Source of the DNA: Clostridia bacterium
GTDB lineage: Bacteria; Bacillota; Clostridia; Christensenellales; UBA1242
Length of the DNA stretch: 6,237 bases
Assembly: GCA_016290255.1 (NCBI GenBank)
Contig: JAEETG010000127.1
Coordinates: forward strand, 1-6,237
Direction of reading: 5' to 3'
The translations under genes and the position numbers were made by a program. Below are positions 1-5,091 of the stretch, piece after piece. The notes under the pieces were generated by a model. That model saw nothing but the letters and a program-made list of their open reading frames with translations. It did no database searches and was not told the DNA's origin. Numbering within the stretch: position 1 is the first letter of the stretch; every line of letters starts with the position of its first letter.

Positions 1-27
1 AATCAAACTTTTTGGCAAGATAAAAAC

Positions 28-61
28 AAAAAAACATAAGCGAGAATCACTTATGTTTTTT
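28..61 (-). terminator. Intrinsic terminator after the acyltransferase gene, copy 1 of a repeated hairpin
   Basis: A 12-bp perfect stem (29-40 pairing with 50-61) encloses the 9-nt loop 41-49. The stem core is ACATAAG/CTTATGT, flanked by an A tract on one side and a T tract on the other. Read on the minus strand it lies just past the acyltransferase stop codon (64-66) and ends in seven Ts. Because the outer stem is A-tract against T-tract, it could also stop transcription on the plus strand. The 33 bases 28-60 recur at 1294-1326 with one difference, at loop position 44 versus 1310. Bases 1-27 beyond it hold no gene I can support. A TTGCCA sequence on the minus strand (13-18) could be a -35 box for a gene off the left edge, but its -10 would lie outside the window. 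Confidence 0.85.
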
Positions 62-63
62 AA

Positions 64-1239
64 TTATGGAAAAATTGTTTTTCCAACCTTTGGAATTAGT
101 TGAACGAGTTTTATAATAACAACACAAGCCACAAATATAGCAACCGCCCCCAGTGTCCTAAACCAAATTGATCCAGTGTTTACCCCAACCATTCCTAGCA
201 ATTTTAAGAGGAAAATATGTATTAAATAAACTCCAAAAGTTGCTGAAGAAATCCATTTAATAATAATATTAATTTTTTTATGTAATTTATCAAAATTAAT
301 ATTTTTAAAAAGCAAAAAGATTGCCATTGAATAGAAAAAACAAGGAACATTTAAATATCCTTTGAGAGCACCATCAACAGCATCTATCCTATATGATAAC
401 CCCCAAGTTCCAAAGAAGTGAGCACACAACCCTAAAAATCCTAAAATATAAAATACTATTCTCCACTTTTTTGCTATATTATACTTATTAATATAATATC
501 CTAAAAGCCCATATATAATATAGCCAGACACCACAATAACATTCATGGAATATTGTATTTTTAAAAAATAAAATAACAATGGCAATAATATATTAACAAT
601 AAATCCAGCAATAATTATATATTTAAAAACTTTTTTTCTTTTTTCATCATCAGTTGGTGATATTAGCGATAGAAGCGGTATGCATAAATAAAAGCAAAAT
701 AGTGGTATAAAGAACCAATATATGCTCTCAATTGAGCCATTTAGAAATCCACCAGCAATCCATCTAAAATCTGTTATGTTTTCATAACTTATTGTTTTAT
801 ATACAAAATATCCCAACAATAATGCCACACAAGACCATATTATATATGGAATAACTGTCTTTTTTATTCTTTTAACAAAAAATTGCTTTGTGCTATATCT
901 TTCTCTATAATTTAAAAGAGTTGCTCCAGAACACATAAAAAATATGGGAACAGCAAAATAAAATAAACACTCCAAAAAATTTGCAGAAATCCAAGTTAAT
1001 GATTTACTAAAAGACCAAAAAACACCATTCGCGTGCAACACAACAACAGCGAAACAAGCAAGAATATTTAAATATGTTATATACAATGTACTATTTTTCT
1101 TATTGGGAATAACATTAACATATGATAATTGTGTTGTTTCCTGTTTTACTTCATTTGTCGCATTTTGTTTCTCAACATTCGTTTCAACAATCACATCTTG
1201 TTTGGGTTCGTTTACCACATTTTCTTTGGCCTCTTGCAT
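64..1239 (-). CDS. Acyltransferase family 3 integral membrane protein (OafA/WecH type)
   Basis: This 391-residue polytopic membrane protein is predicted to move an acyl group, usually acetyl, onto an extracytoplasmic glycan or similar acceptor. Visible family features are the first membrane helix with the likely catalytic histidine (ACFAVVVLHANG, H69), the helix-end MCSGATLL (102-109), the basic segment KRIKKTVIPYIIWS (123-136) that starts the next helix, and the C-terminal FGVYLIH (335-341). About ten hydrophobic segments fill residues 52-385, as expected for PF01757. Unusual is the N-terminal stretch of about 48 polar residues rich in K, E, N, Q and V, presumably cytoplasmic. The start ATG (complement of 1237-1239) has AAAGGAG six bases upstream, and a consensus promoter lies before that. 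The gene is monocistronic between two terminators. It is visibly more AT-rich than its neighbours. The acceptor substrate cannot be deduced; no polysaccharide genes adjoin it. Confidence 0.88.
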   Translation of the reverse strand: MQEAKENVVNEPKQDVIVETNVEKQNATNEVKQETTQLSYVNVIPNKKNSTLYITYLNILACFAVVVLHANGVFWSFSKSLTWISANFLECLFYFAVPIFFMCSGATLLNYRERYSTKQFFVKRIKKTVIPYIIWSCVALLLGYFVYKTISYENITDFRWIAGGFLNGSIESIYWFFIPLFCFYLCIPLLSLISPTDDEKRKKVFKYIIIAGFIVNILLPLLFYFLKIQYSMNVIVVSGYIIYGLLGYYINKYNIAKKWRIVFYILGFLGLCAHFFGTWGLSYRIDAVDGALKGYLNVPCFFYSMAIFLLFKNINFDKLHKKINIIIKWISSATFGVYLIHIFLLKLLGMVGVNTGSIWFRTLGAVAIFVACVVIIKLVQLIPKVGKTIFP

Positions 1240-1245
1240 CCTTTT

Positions 1246-1252
1246 CTCCTTT
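1246..1252 (-). promoter_or_regulatory. Ribosome binding site of the acyltransferase gene
   Basis: The minus strand reads AAAGGAG, with six bases between it and the ATG at 1239. It fixes the start at 1239, so the polar N-terminal extension is probably really translated. Confidence 0.85.
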
Positions 1253-1262
1253 GCTTAACATC

Positions 1263-1291
1263 AGTATATTAAATCAAGAACACAATGTCAA
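1263..1291 (-). promoter_or_regulatory. SigA-type promoter of the acyltransferase gene
   Basis: On the minus strand the -35 is TTGACA (complement of 1286-1291), the spacer is 17 bp (1269-1285) and the -10 is TATACT (complement of 1263-1268). That is consensus at -35 and one base off at -10. The start point should be near 1256, giving a leader of under 20 nt that still holds the ribosome binding site. The -35 box begins two bases after the upstream gene's terminator, so the gene is insulated from readthrough. Confidence 0.8.
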
Positions 1292-1293
1292 AT

Positions 1294-1326
1294 AAAAAAA
1301 CATAAGCGATAATCACTTATGTTTTT
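1294..1326 (-). terminator. Intrinsic terminator after the H1-like membrane protein gene, copy 2 of the repeated hairpin
   Basis: An 11-bp perfect stem (1296-1306 with 1316-1326) has a 9-nt loop (1307-1315). On the minus strand it lies 19 bases past the stop codon (1346-1348) and ends in a run of Ts. It is the same 33-base sequence as 28-60 apart from one loop base, while the flanks of the two copies differ. Confidence 0.85.
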
Positions 1327-1345
1327 AATCAAGCTAATGAAAAAA

Positions 1346-2374
1346 TTACACTTTGTCGGCAACTTTCATAACTTCATCTTGATATTGTCTGTCAGTTATA
1401 ACCTTGCTTTCGTTAAGATCCTTTAGAGTTTGAAGTTTTTTAATAACTGTTGTGTTATTAAATTTTTCAGGTTGCTTTGCTGAGGTTTTCTTTGCAGGTT
1501 TTTTAACTGTTTCACTTTTCTTTATTTGTGCGGTTTTAACGCCTTCTGCTTTTGCGGCTGGCTTTTTGGCTGGAGCCTTCTTTGGAGCTGCTTTTTTTGC
1601 AGGAGCCTTTTTCACAACTGTTTTAGCTGGAGCTTTTGCTGCAGCTTTCTTTGCAGGAGCCTTTGTTGTTTTCTTGGCTTCTGGCTTTTTGGCTGGAGCT
1701 TTTTTCACAGTTGTTTTAGCTGCAGTTTTGGCAGCAGCTTTAGCGGCTGGCTTTTTGGCAGCTGGTTTCTTTGCTGGGGCTTTCTTAGCAGGAGCCTTCT
1801 TTGCAGGAGCTTTCCTTTTTGCTGCAGGTTTCTTTGCAGGTGCTTTTGCCTCTTCTTTCTTTTCTTCTTCTTTCTTTTCTGGTTCTGCTTGGTTAATCAC
1901 AACAACAGGTTTAACAACAACAACTGCTTTGTCTGCTGCTTGTTCTTTTGCTTCAACCTTTTCTGGTTCAACTGCATCTTCTGGGTTTTGTTTTAATGCT
2001 GCTTTTTCTGGTTCGCCCTCTTGAACAGGCATAAACAATAGAACAACTGAGAATACAACCAAAATCAATAGAAGAACCAAAAGTGCAACATTTTCAATTA
2101 CTGAGTAGATGAATAGATCCACCAATAATATTGTTGTGTTCACCGCACTCATGTTTATTGCAAAGTATCTTTTGCCCAAGAACAAAAGAACAAAGATAAA
2201 CACAAGAACTGCAAACATGATGAACCATGAAATGAACAAAATGATGTATTGTGCTGTTTGTGCTTGCATGAATGTTGGAATGAAAAACATGTTAACAATC
2301 AAGAAAGCATAGAACAATCCAAGGTATGTTCCAATCATGGAATTGAGTAAAATTTTATTTCCTTTATTTGTCAT
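1346..2374 (-). CDS. Four-helix membrane protein with histone H1-like Lys/Ala/Pro repeat tail and SHOCT-like C-terminus
   Basis: The 342-residue protein has clear blocks. Residues 12-33, 43-66, 75-92 and 94-116 are hydrophobic helices. Residues 118-150 are an acidic, Glu-rich linker, and 151-160 a short valine-rich patch. Residues 164-177 are an E/K cluster. Residues 178-276 are AlaLysPro repeats (KAPAKK, KKPAAK) like eukaryotic H1 tails and bacterial H1-like proteins. Residues 308-340 (LQTLKDLNESKVITDRQYQ) resemble the SHOCT domain, a short C-terminal helical module often found on membrane or oligomeric proteins. With four helices both termini should be cytoplasmic, so the cationic tail could touch nucleoid DNA, RNA, ribosomes or acidic lipids; this is inference. 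The start has an excellent AAAGGAGGG site eight bases upstream. Function is unknown; I would not call it a nucleoid protein on the repeat alone, because such tails arise easily. Confidence 0.85.
   Translation of the reverse strand: MTNKGNKILLNSMIGTYLGLFYAFLIVNMFFIPTFMQAQTAQYIILFISWFIMFAVLVFIFVLLFLGKRYFAINMSAVNTTILLVDLFIYSVIENVALLVLLLILVVFSVVLLFMPVQEGEPEKAALKQNPEDAVEPEKVEAKEQAADKAVVVVKPVVVINQAEPEKKEEEKKEEAKAPAKKPAAKRKAPAKKAPAKKAPAKKPAAKKPAAKAAAKTAAKTTVKKAPAKKPEAKKTTKAPAKKAAAKAPAKTVVKKAPAKKAAPKKAPAKKPAAKAEGVKTAQIKKSETVKKPAKKTSAKQPEKFNNTTVIKKLQTLKDLNESKVITDRQYQDEVMKVADKV
1547..1843 (-). repeat. Coding low-complexity repeat tract (KAPAKK/KKPAAK units)
   Basis: About 33 Lys/Ala/Pro triplet-like units cover residues 178-276 of the membrane protein. 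Two longer near-copies, KTTVKKAPAKK (220-230) and KTVVKKAPAKK (251-261), are 31 residues apart. At DNA level CTGGCTTTTTGGCTGGAGC occurs exactly at 1558-1576 and 1681-1699, 123 bp apart (41 codons, in frame). The pattern suggests growth by slippage or unequal recombination. The biased composition also leaves long frames open on the opposite strand. Confidence 0.85.
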
Positions 2375-2382
2375 TATCTTAT

Positions 2383-2391
2383 CCCTCCTTT
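2383..2391 (-). promoter_or_regulatory. Strong Shine-Dalgarno site of the H1-like membrane protein gene
   Basis: The minus strand reads AAAGGAGGG, with eight bases between it and the ATG at 2374. It is the closest match to the anti-Shine-Dalgarno sequence on the minus strand and suggests efficient translation. Confidence 0.85.
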
Positions 2392-2394
2392 ATA

Positions 2395-2423
2395 AGTTTA
2401 GCACATATTTATCAAGAAATCAA
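2395..2423 (-). promoter_or_regulatory. Possible promoter of the H1-like membrane protein gene
   Basis: On the minus strand TTGATT (2418-2423), a 17-bp spacer and TAAACT (2395-2400) form a moderate match, with a TG one base before the -10. The predicted start at about 2387-2389 would fall in the Shine-Dalgarno site, leaving mRNA beginning with (A)GGAGGG. That is tight, so the real promoter may lie further upstream in the 107-bp divergent gap (2375-2481). Confidence 0.4.
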
Positions 2424-2463
2424 GATTTTTTTTAAAAACCATCTTTCTTTTTTTGCATTTGTG

Positions 2464-2472
2464 TGTTATAAT
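2464..2472 (+). promoter_or_regulatory. Extended -10 promoter of the DUF5131 gene
   Basis: TGTTATAAT is a perfect -10 box with the TGn extension. No good -35 lies 17 bp upstream (TTTCTT at 2444-2449), which is common for extended -10 promoters. Transcription should begin near 2478-2480, only two to four bases before the ATG at 2482. It fires away from the H1-like gene's promoter in the shared gap. Confidence 0.65.
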
Positions 2473-2481
2473 GCGATTATT

Positions 2482-3234
2482 ATGGAAGCAAAAAGAAAAG
2501 AATTTATGTGGAGTCCGTGGCATGGTTGCCATAAAATCAGCACTGGTTGCCAAAATTGCTATGTTGATGTTCTAGACAGAAAATTTGGCAAAGATGCCAG
2601 CATCGTTTCAAGAAATATCACAAATTTTAATATGCCAATAAGGCTGGATAGAAACAGGCAATATTCCGTTCCAGCGGGAAGCACTGTTCTAACCTGCTTT
2701 ACTTCCGACTTTTTCATTGAAGAAGCCGATGAATGGCGAAAAGCTGCCTTTGAAATTATCAAAAAACGCAGTGATGTTCACTTTTTGATTCCAACAAAGA
2801 GGCTCCACAGATTTTTAGAATGCATTCCAGATGATTGGCAAAACGGCTACGACAACGTATCCATTGCTGTTTCAACAGAAAATCAAATGGTTGCAGACAA
2901 GAGAATTCCTCTTTTGCTGTCACTTCCAATCAAACACAGAGTTGTGTTTGTTGCTCCAATACTGGAAGAAGTTAACATTGAAGAATACCTAAGCACTGGC
3001 CTTATTGAAGAAGTTAGCGTGTCTGGAGAAAGTTATGATGGTGCAAGAGAGTGCAATTTTGACTGGATTTTGTCACTTAGGCAGCAGTGCATAAGGCAAA
3101 ATGTGGCGTTTTCTTTCCACCAAACAGGTTCAAACTTCAAAAAAGACGGAAAAACATATAAAATAGACCACTACAAAGAGTATGCACAAGCCAAAAAAGC
3201 GGGGCTTGACTTCAAACCAAACAAAACTTTTTGA
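2482..3234 (+). CDS. DUF5131 family protein (phage Gp37/Gp68-like), three-cysteine motif
   Basis: This 250-residue protein begins with the family signature: WSPWHGC followed by STGCQNCY, giving C16, C23 and C26 (CX6CX2C). Such clustered cysteines suggest a metal or iron-sulfur site, reminiscent of radical SAM proteins, but no activity is established and I assign none. Further family-like segments are TCFTSDFFIEEADEWR, FLIPTKRLHRF, the VSIAVSTENQ strand and VSVSGESYDGARECNFDWI, ending near AFSFHQTG. Length fits the family. The frame stays open back to 2368, but that would put the start upstream of the promoter and inside the divergent gene's start, so 2482 is preferred. No Shine-Dalgarno precedes it. 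An alternative start is ATG 2506 (Met9), just before the signature, with a weak purine tract upstream. In some genomes such proteins sit beside a TcmP partner gene; none is present here. The stop is TGA. Confidence 0.85.
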   Translation: MEAKRKEFMWSPWHGCHKISTGCQNCYVDVLDRKFGKDASIVSRNITNFNMPIRLDRNRQYSVPAGSTVLTCFTSDFFIEEADEWRKAAFEIIKKRSDVHFLIPTKRLHRFLECIPDDWQNGYDNVSIAVSTENQMVADKRIPLLLSLPIKHRVVFVAPILEEVNIEEYLSTGLIEEVSVSGESYDGARECNFDWILSLRQQCIRQNVAFSFHQTGSNFKKDGKTYKIDHYKEYAQAKKAGLDFKPNKTF

Positions 3235-3245
3235 GGGCCAAAGTA

Positions 3246-3274
3246 TTGACAAATTCACTCTTTTATGCTATAAT
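3246..3274 (+). promoter_or_regulatory. Perfect-consensus SigA promoter of the 19-codon gene
   Basis: TTGACA (3246-3251), a 17-bp spacer (3252-3268) and TATAAT (3269-3274) match the consensus at all twelve positions. A TG at 3266-3267 adds the extended -10 element. Transcription should start near 3281. It is the strongest promoter in the window and begins 12 bases after the DUF5131 stop codon. Confidence 0.9.
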
Positions 3275-3313
3275 AATTGTAACAAGAAAGGAAGAGCAAA
3301 ATATAATTTTAGG

Positions 3314-3318
3314 GGTGA
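3314..3318 (+). promoter_or_regulatory. Ribosome binding site of the 19-codon gene
   Basis: The sequence AGGGGTGAG (3311-3319) contains GGTGA, complementary to the 3' end of 16S rRNA, placed seven bases from the last G of the G run to the ATG at 3323. It is the main reason for treating this very short frame as translated. An earlier purine run (GAAAGGAAG, ending at 3295) has no start codon at a useful distance. Confidence 0.7.
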
Positions 3319-3322
3319 GAAA

Positions 3323-3382
3323 ATGGTTGTATTTTGGATAGGTCTTGGTTGGATATTATTGCAGTTGTTTGTGTTGAAATAA
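3323..3382 (+). CDS. 19-residue hydrophobic microprotein, unknown function
   Basis: The ORF encodes MVVFWIGLGWILLQLFVLK, then TAA. Eighteen residues are uncharged and mostly hydrophobic, with two tryptophans and one C-terminal lysine, long enough for a single membrane helix. It sits alone between a perfect-consensus promoter (3246-3274), a leader of about 42 nt with a good ribosome binding site, and a strong intrinsic terminator (3405-3439). The predicted transcript is about 150 nt. Size and composition recall tiny membrane peptides such as the 18-19-residue Ibs type I toxins, but there is no sequence-based family assignment, and I see no convincing antisense promoter for an antitoxin RNA. 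Alternatives are a regulatory or structural membrane peptide, a leader peptide, or a small RNA whose ORF is incidental. The 271-base gap 3235-3505 holds only this unit and the rmlA promoter. Confidence 0.6.
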   Translation: MVVFWIGLGWILLQLFVLK

Positions 3383-3404
3383 TATATAATTGGGAGTGAA
3401 TGCG

Positions 3405-3439
3405 AAAAAGCATGGTTTTTCATGCTTTTTTTTATTTTT
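3405..3439 (+). terminator. Intrinsic terminator of the 19-codon gene
   Basis: A 10-bp perfect stem, AAAAAGCATG (3405-3414) with CATGCTTTTT (3421-3430), has the 6-nt loop GTTTTT. The T tract runs on to 3433 and, after one A, to 3439. It ends the microprotein transcript before the rmlA promoter at 3454. Confidence 0.9.
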
Positions 3440-3453
3440 CTATGGCTTTTTGT

Positions 3454-3482
3454 TTGATTTTTTTGCGGTTTTAACTTATAAT
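3454..3482 (+). promoter_or_regulatory. SigA-type promoter of rmlA
   Basis: TTGATT (3454-3459), a 17-bp spacer and TATAAT (3477-3482) give a four-of-six -35 and a perfect -10. Transcription should start near 3489, almost at the AAAGGAG ribosome binding site (3491-3497), so the leader is only about 17 nt. Confidence 0.8.
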
Positions 3483-3505
3483 AAAAAGACAAAGGAGAAA
3501 AACAC

Positions 3506-4375
3506 ATGAAAGGAATAATTTTAACTGCTGGAAACGGAACAAGGCTTGCCCCTCTCACTTTAGCACTATCTAAGCCAATCCTTCCAGTTTATGATAAACC
3601 AATGATTTATTACCCTCTTGCAACACTTATGCAAGCAGGAATCAAGGACATTTTAATAATTTGTAGCGAAAAGGATTTATATAAATATAAAGAATTATTT
3701 GGAGATGGCTCAAGCCTTGGTATTCACCTGACTTTTGCCATTCAAAAAGTTCCAAGAGGAATTGCTGAAGCTTTCATTATTGGAGAAGAATTTATTGGAA
3801 ACGACAACGTTTGTTTGATTTTGGGAGACAACCTATATAGTGGTCACAACCTAATCCGCCAAATCAGAGAAAGCAGCCGTTTGGAAAAAGGTGCAGAAAT
3901 CTATGGATACTCTGTTTCAAACCCTCAAGCATTTGGAGTTGCTGTTTTAGACGGCGACAAAGTTATTGCTGTTGAAGAAAAACCAGAACACCCAAAATCA
4001 GACCTTGCAATCACTGGATTATATTTCTTTGATAACACAGTTTGTGAAATTGCAAAGAAAGTTGAGCCATCAGAGCGTGGAGAACTTGAAATCACAAGTG
4101 TTATCAACGAATACATAAAAAGAGGTCAATGCAAGTTAAACGAAATGGGTGGCGATGTTGTTTGGATGGATGTTGGAACACATAGTTCAATCTTGAGAGC
4201 AGCAATCTATGTTGAAGCAATTCAACAAGCAACATCAAAATATGTTGGTTGCATTGAAGAAATCGCTTATAAGCAAGGTTTTATAGACAAAGACCAACTT
4301 CTAAAACTCATTGAAAAACAAAAGAAAAGTGATTATGGAAAATACTTAATCAGAATTGCAAGCAAAGCCCTTTAA
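3506..4375 (+). CDS. rmlA: Glucose-1-phosphate thymidylyltransferase
   Basis: The cytoplasmic enzyme joins dTTP and glucose-1-phosphate to dTDP-glucose and pyrophosphate, the first step towards dTDP-L-rhamnose and other dTDP-sugars (gene also named rfbA). At 289 residues it has the normal length. Visible motifs are the nucleotide loop AGNGTRL with R13, K23 in SKPILPVYDKPM, Q80, GDN (107-109, metal ligand D108), EEKP (157-160), ITGLYFFD (169-176), EITS (195-198) and WMDVGTH (220-226, second metal ligand D222). The C-terminus with EEIAYKQGFID and YGKYLIRI is typical of the tetrameric RmlA class. Small departures are AG for the usual GG in the loop and V223 where T is common. The start follows AAAGGAG by eight bases. 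No rmlB, rmlC or rmlD lies in the window, so the end product (rhamnose or another deoxysugar) is open. The stop codon is inside a hairpin. Confidence 0.95.
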   Translation: MKGIILTAGNGTRLAPLTLALSKPILPVYDKPMIYYPLATLMQAGIKDILIICSEKDLYKYKELFGDGSSLGIHLTFAIQKVPRGIAEAFIIGEEFIGNDNVCLILGDNLYSGHNLIRQIRESSRLEKGAEIYGYSVSNPQAFGVAVLDGDKVIAVEEKPEHPKSDLAITGLYFFDNTVCEIAKKVEPSERGELEITSVINEYIKRGQCKLNEMGGDVVWMDVGTHSSILRAAIYVEAIQQATSKYVGCIEEIAYKQGFIDKDQLLKLIEKQKKSDYGKYLIRIASKAL

Positions 4376-4394
4376 AATAAGCTTTGCTTGTTTT
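4359..4394 (+). terminator. Terminator-like hairpin overlapping the 3' end of rmlA
   Basis: CAAGCAAAGC (4359-4368) pairs perfectly with GCTTTGCTTG (4381-4390) across a 12-nt loop that contains the rmlA stop codon (4373-4375). Only four Ts follow, so termination is probably partial. Translating ribosomes reaching the stop would cover the left arm, which could favour readthrough into the next genes. Confidence 0.6.
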
Positions 4395-4413
4395 AAATAA
4401 ATAGGAGAATAAA

Positions 4414-5091
4414 ATGGATACGACAGTTATTTTGCAGGTGATAACAGTTGCCGTTGCAACCATCACTCTGTTTATCGATTATGTTTACAACGCTTGGTAT
4501 AACAGAAGAAACAGAACATATGAAATTGTTGGAAAAGAACTTTCCTACAAACTAGACAAATTTCGCGATGCCTACGCGCAAATACTATCTCTCACCCACG
4601 ATATCACAATAAATTCCATAAAAGGCTGCAACCAAAAATTCAGCTTTCAAAACTCAGCATATGTGTATAACCTAAACCTAGCTCGTTCGCAAGTTCGAAC
4701 AAACACCCTTCCATTTTGGGATAAAGAACACAAACTTCACGAATCTATGGACAAACTTTGCAAAATGGCAATAACTTATTATGAAACCCCAACAAAAGTA
4801 AGCCCAGACGATTTGCGAAAACTTCGTGATGAGTTTTTTGTTGAGTGCTCAATCTACGACTGGGCAATGTGGGAATATGAGCAAACCCAAGTTAGAGGAA
4901 AAGCACCAAAAAGAGTTGATTTAGACAGGCACTACTATAACATTTTAACAAGAATTCACAACTCTGGAAGTGGACAAACTCTCAAGTTCAAGGAAGCATT
5001 TTCTGGAGTTTATGACAGTTTTATGGAAACTGTTCAAAACGAACACAGCCCTAATGAAGAAAATGAAGACAAGAAGGAGGAACAAAAATGA
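4414..5091 (+). CDS. Single-helix membrane protein of unknown function, first of a tandem paralogous pair
   Basis: I do not recognise a named family. The 225-residue protein has one N-terminal membrane helix (about residues 4-24, VILQVITVAVATITLFIDY), then the basic stretch YNRRNR, which should keep the remainder cytoplasmic. The body is polar and probably helical, with PTK at 126-128 and IYDWAMWE at 147-154. The C-terminus is very charged (ENEDKKEEQK). It aligns without gaps to the next gene from residue 1 to about 178, sharing ILQ (6-8), T11, TL (18-19), R51, IL (57-58), PTK and IYDxxMWE at identical numbers. Translation starts six bases after AGGAG (4403-4407). I find no clear promoter between the rmlA hairpin and the ATG, so it may depend on rmlA readthrough or a weak promoter. 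The stop TGA overlaps the next start. Confidence 0.85.
   Translation: MDTTVILQVITVAVATITLFIDYVYNAWYNRRNRTYEIVGKELSYKLDKFRDAYAQILSLTHDITINSIKGCNQKFSFQNSAYVYNLNLARSQVRTNTLPFWDKEHKLHESMDKLCKMAITYYETPTKVSPDDLRKLRDEFFVECSIYDWAMWEYEQTQVRGKAPKRVDLDRHYYNILTRIHNSGSGQTLKFKEAFSGVYDSFMETVQNEHSPNEENEDKKEEQK
5074..5080 (+). promoter_or_regulatory. Ribosome binding site inside the first paralog, driving the second
   Basis: AAGGAGG lies within the last codons of the upstream gene, seven bases before the ATG at 5088. Together with the ATGA overlap it predicts coupled translation of the two paralogs in similar amounts. The charged KKEEQ tail of the first protein is partly the reading of this site. Confidence 0.8.

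Noticed and set aside
1452..2024. A 190-codon open frame on the plus strand, rich in Phe, Ala and Gly, opposite the H1-like repeats
   Set aside because: It is the reverse reading of Lys/Ala/Pro codons (AAR, GCN, CCN), which avoids stops by composition. It lacks a sensible ribosome binding site and has no domain structure.
2422..2445. AAGAT...ATCTT inverted repeat in the divergent promoter gap as an operator or terminator
   Set aside because: The arms are only 5 bp in a very AT-rich stretch, expected by chance.
2368..2481. N-terminal extension of the DUF5131 gene back to ATG 2368
   Set aside because: It would begin inside the divergent gene's first codons, upstream of the gene's own -10 box, and adds 38 residues unlike the family.
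3385..3390. A TATAAT just after the microprotein stop codon
   Set aside because: No -35-like hexamer lies at 16-18 bp (nearest TTG boxes give 14 or 20 bp), and any transcript would hit the terminator within about 30 nt.
3281..3433. Attenuator or leader-peptide control of rmlA by the 19-codon ORF and terminator
   Set aside because: rmlA has its own good promoter after the terminator, no alternative antiterminator stem is evident, and the peptide has no run of one regulatory amino acid.
3400..3474. A 24-codon hydrophobic frame (MRKSMVFHAFFYFSMAF...) preceded by GGGAG
   Set aside because: It runs straight through the terminator stem and T tract, the GGGAG is only three bases from the ATG, and its Phe content comes from the T runs. 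It overlaps a better explained terminator.
3268..3558. A 96-codon minus-strand frame across the microprotein unit and the start of rmlA
   Set aside because: It is opposite a promoter, terminator and the well-supported rmlA start, and shows no family features.
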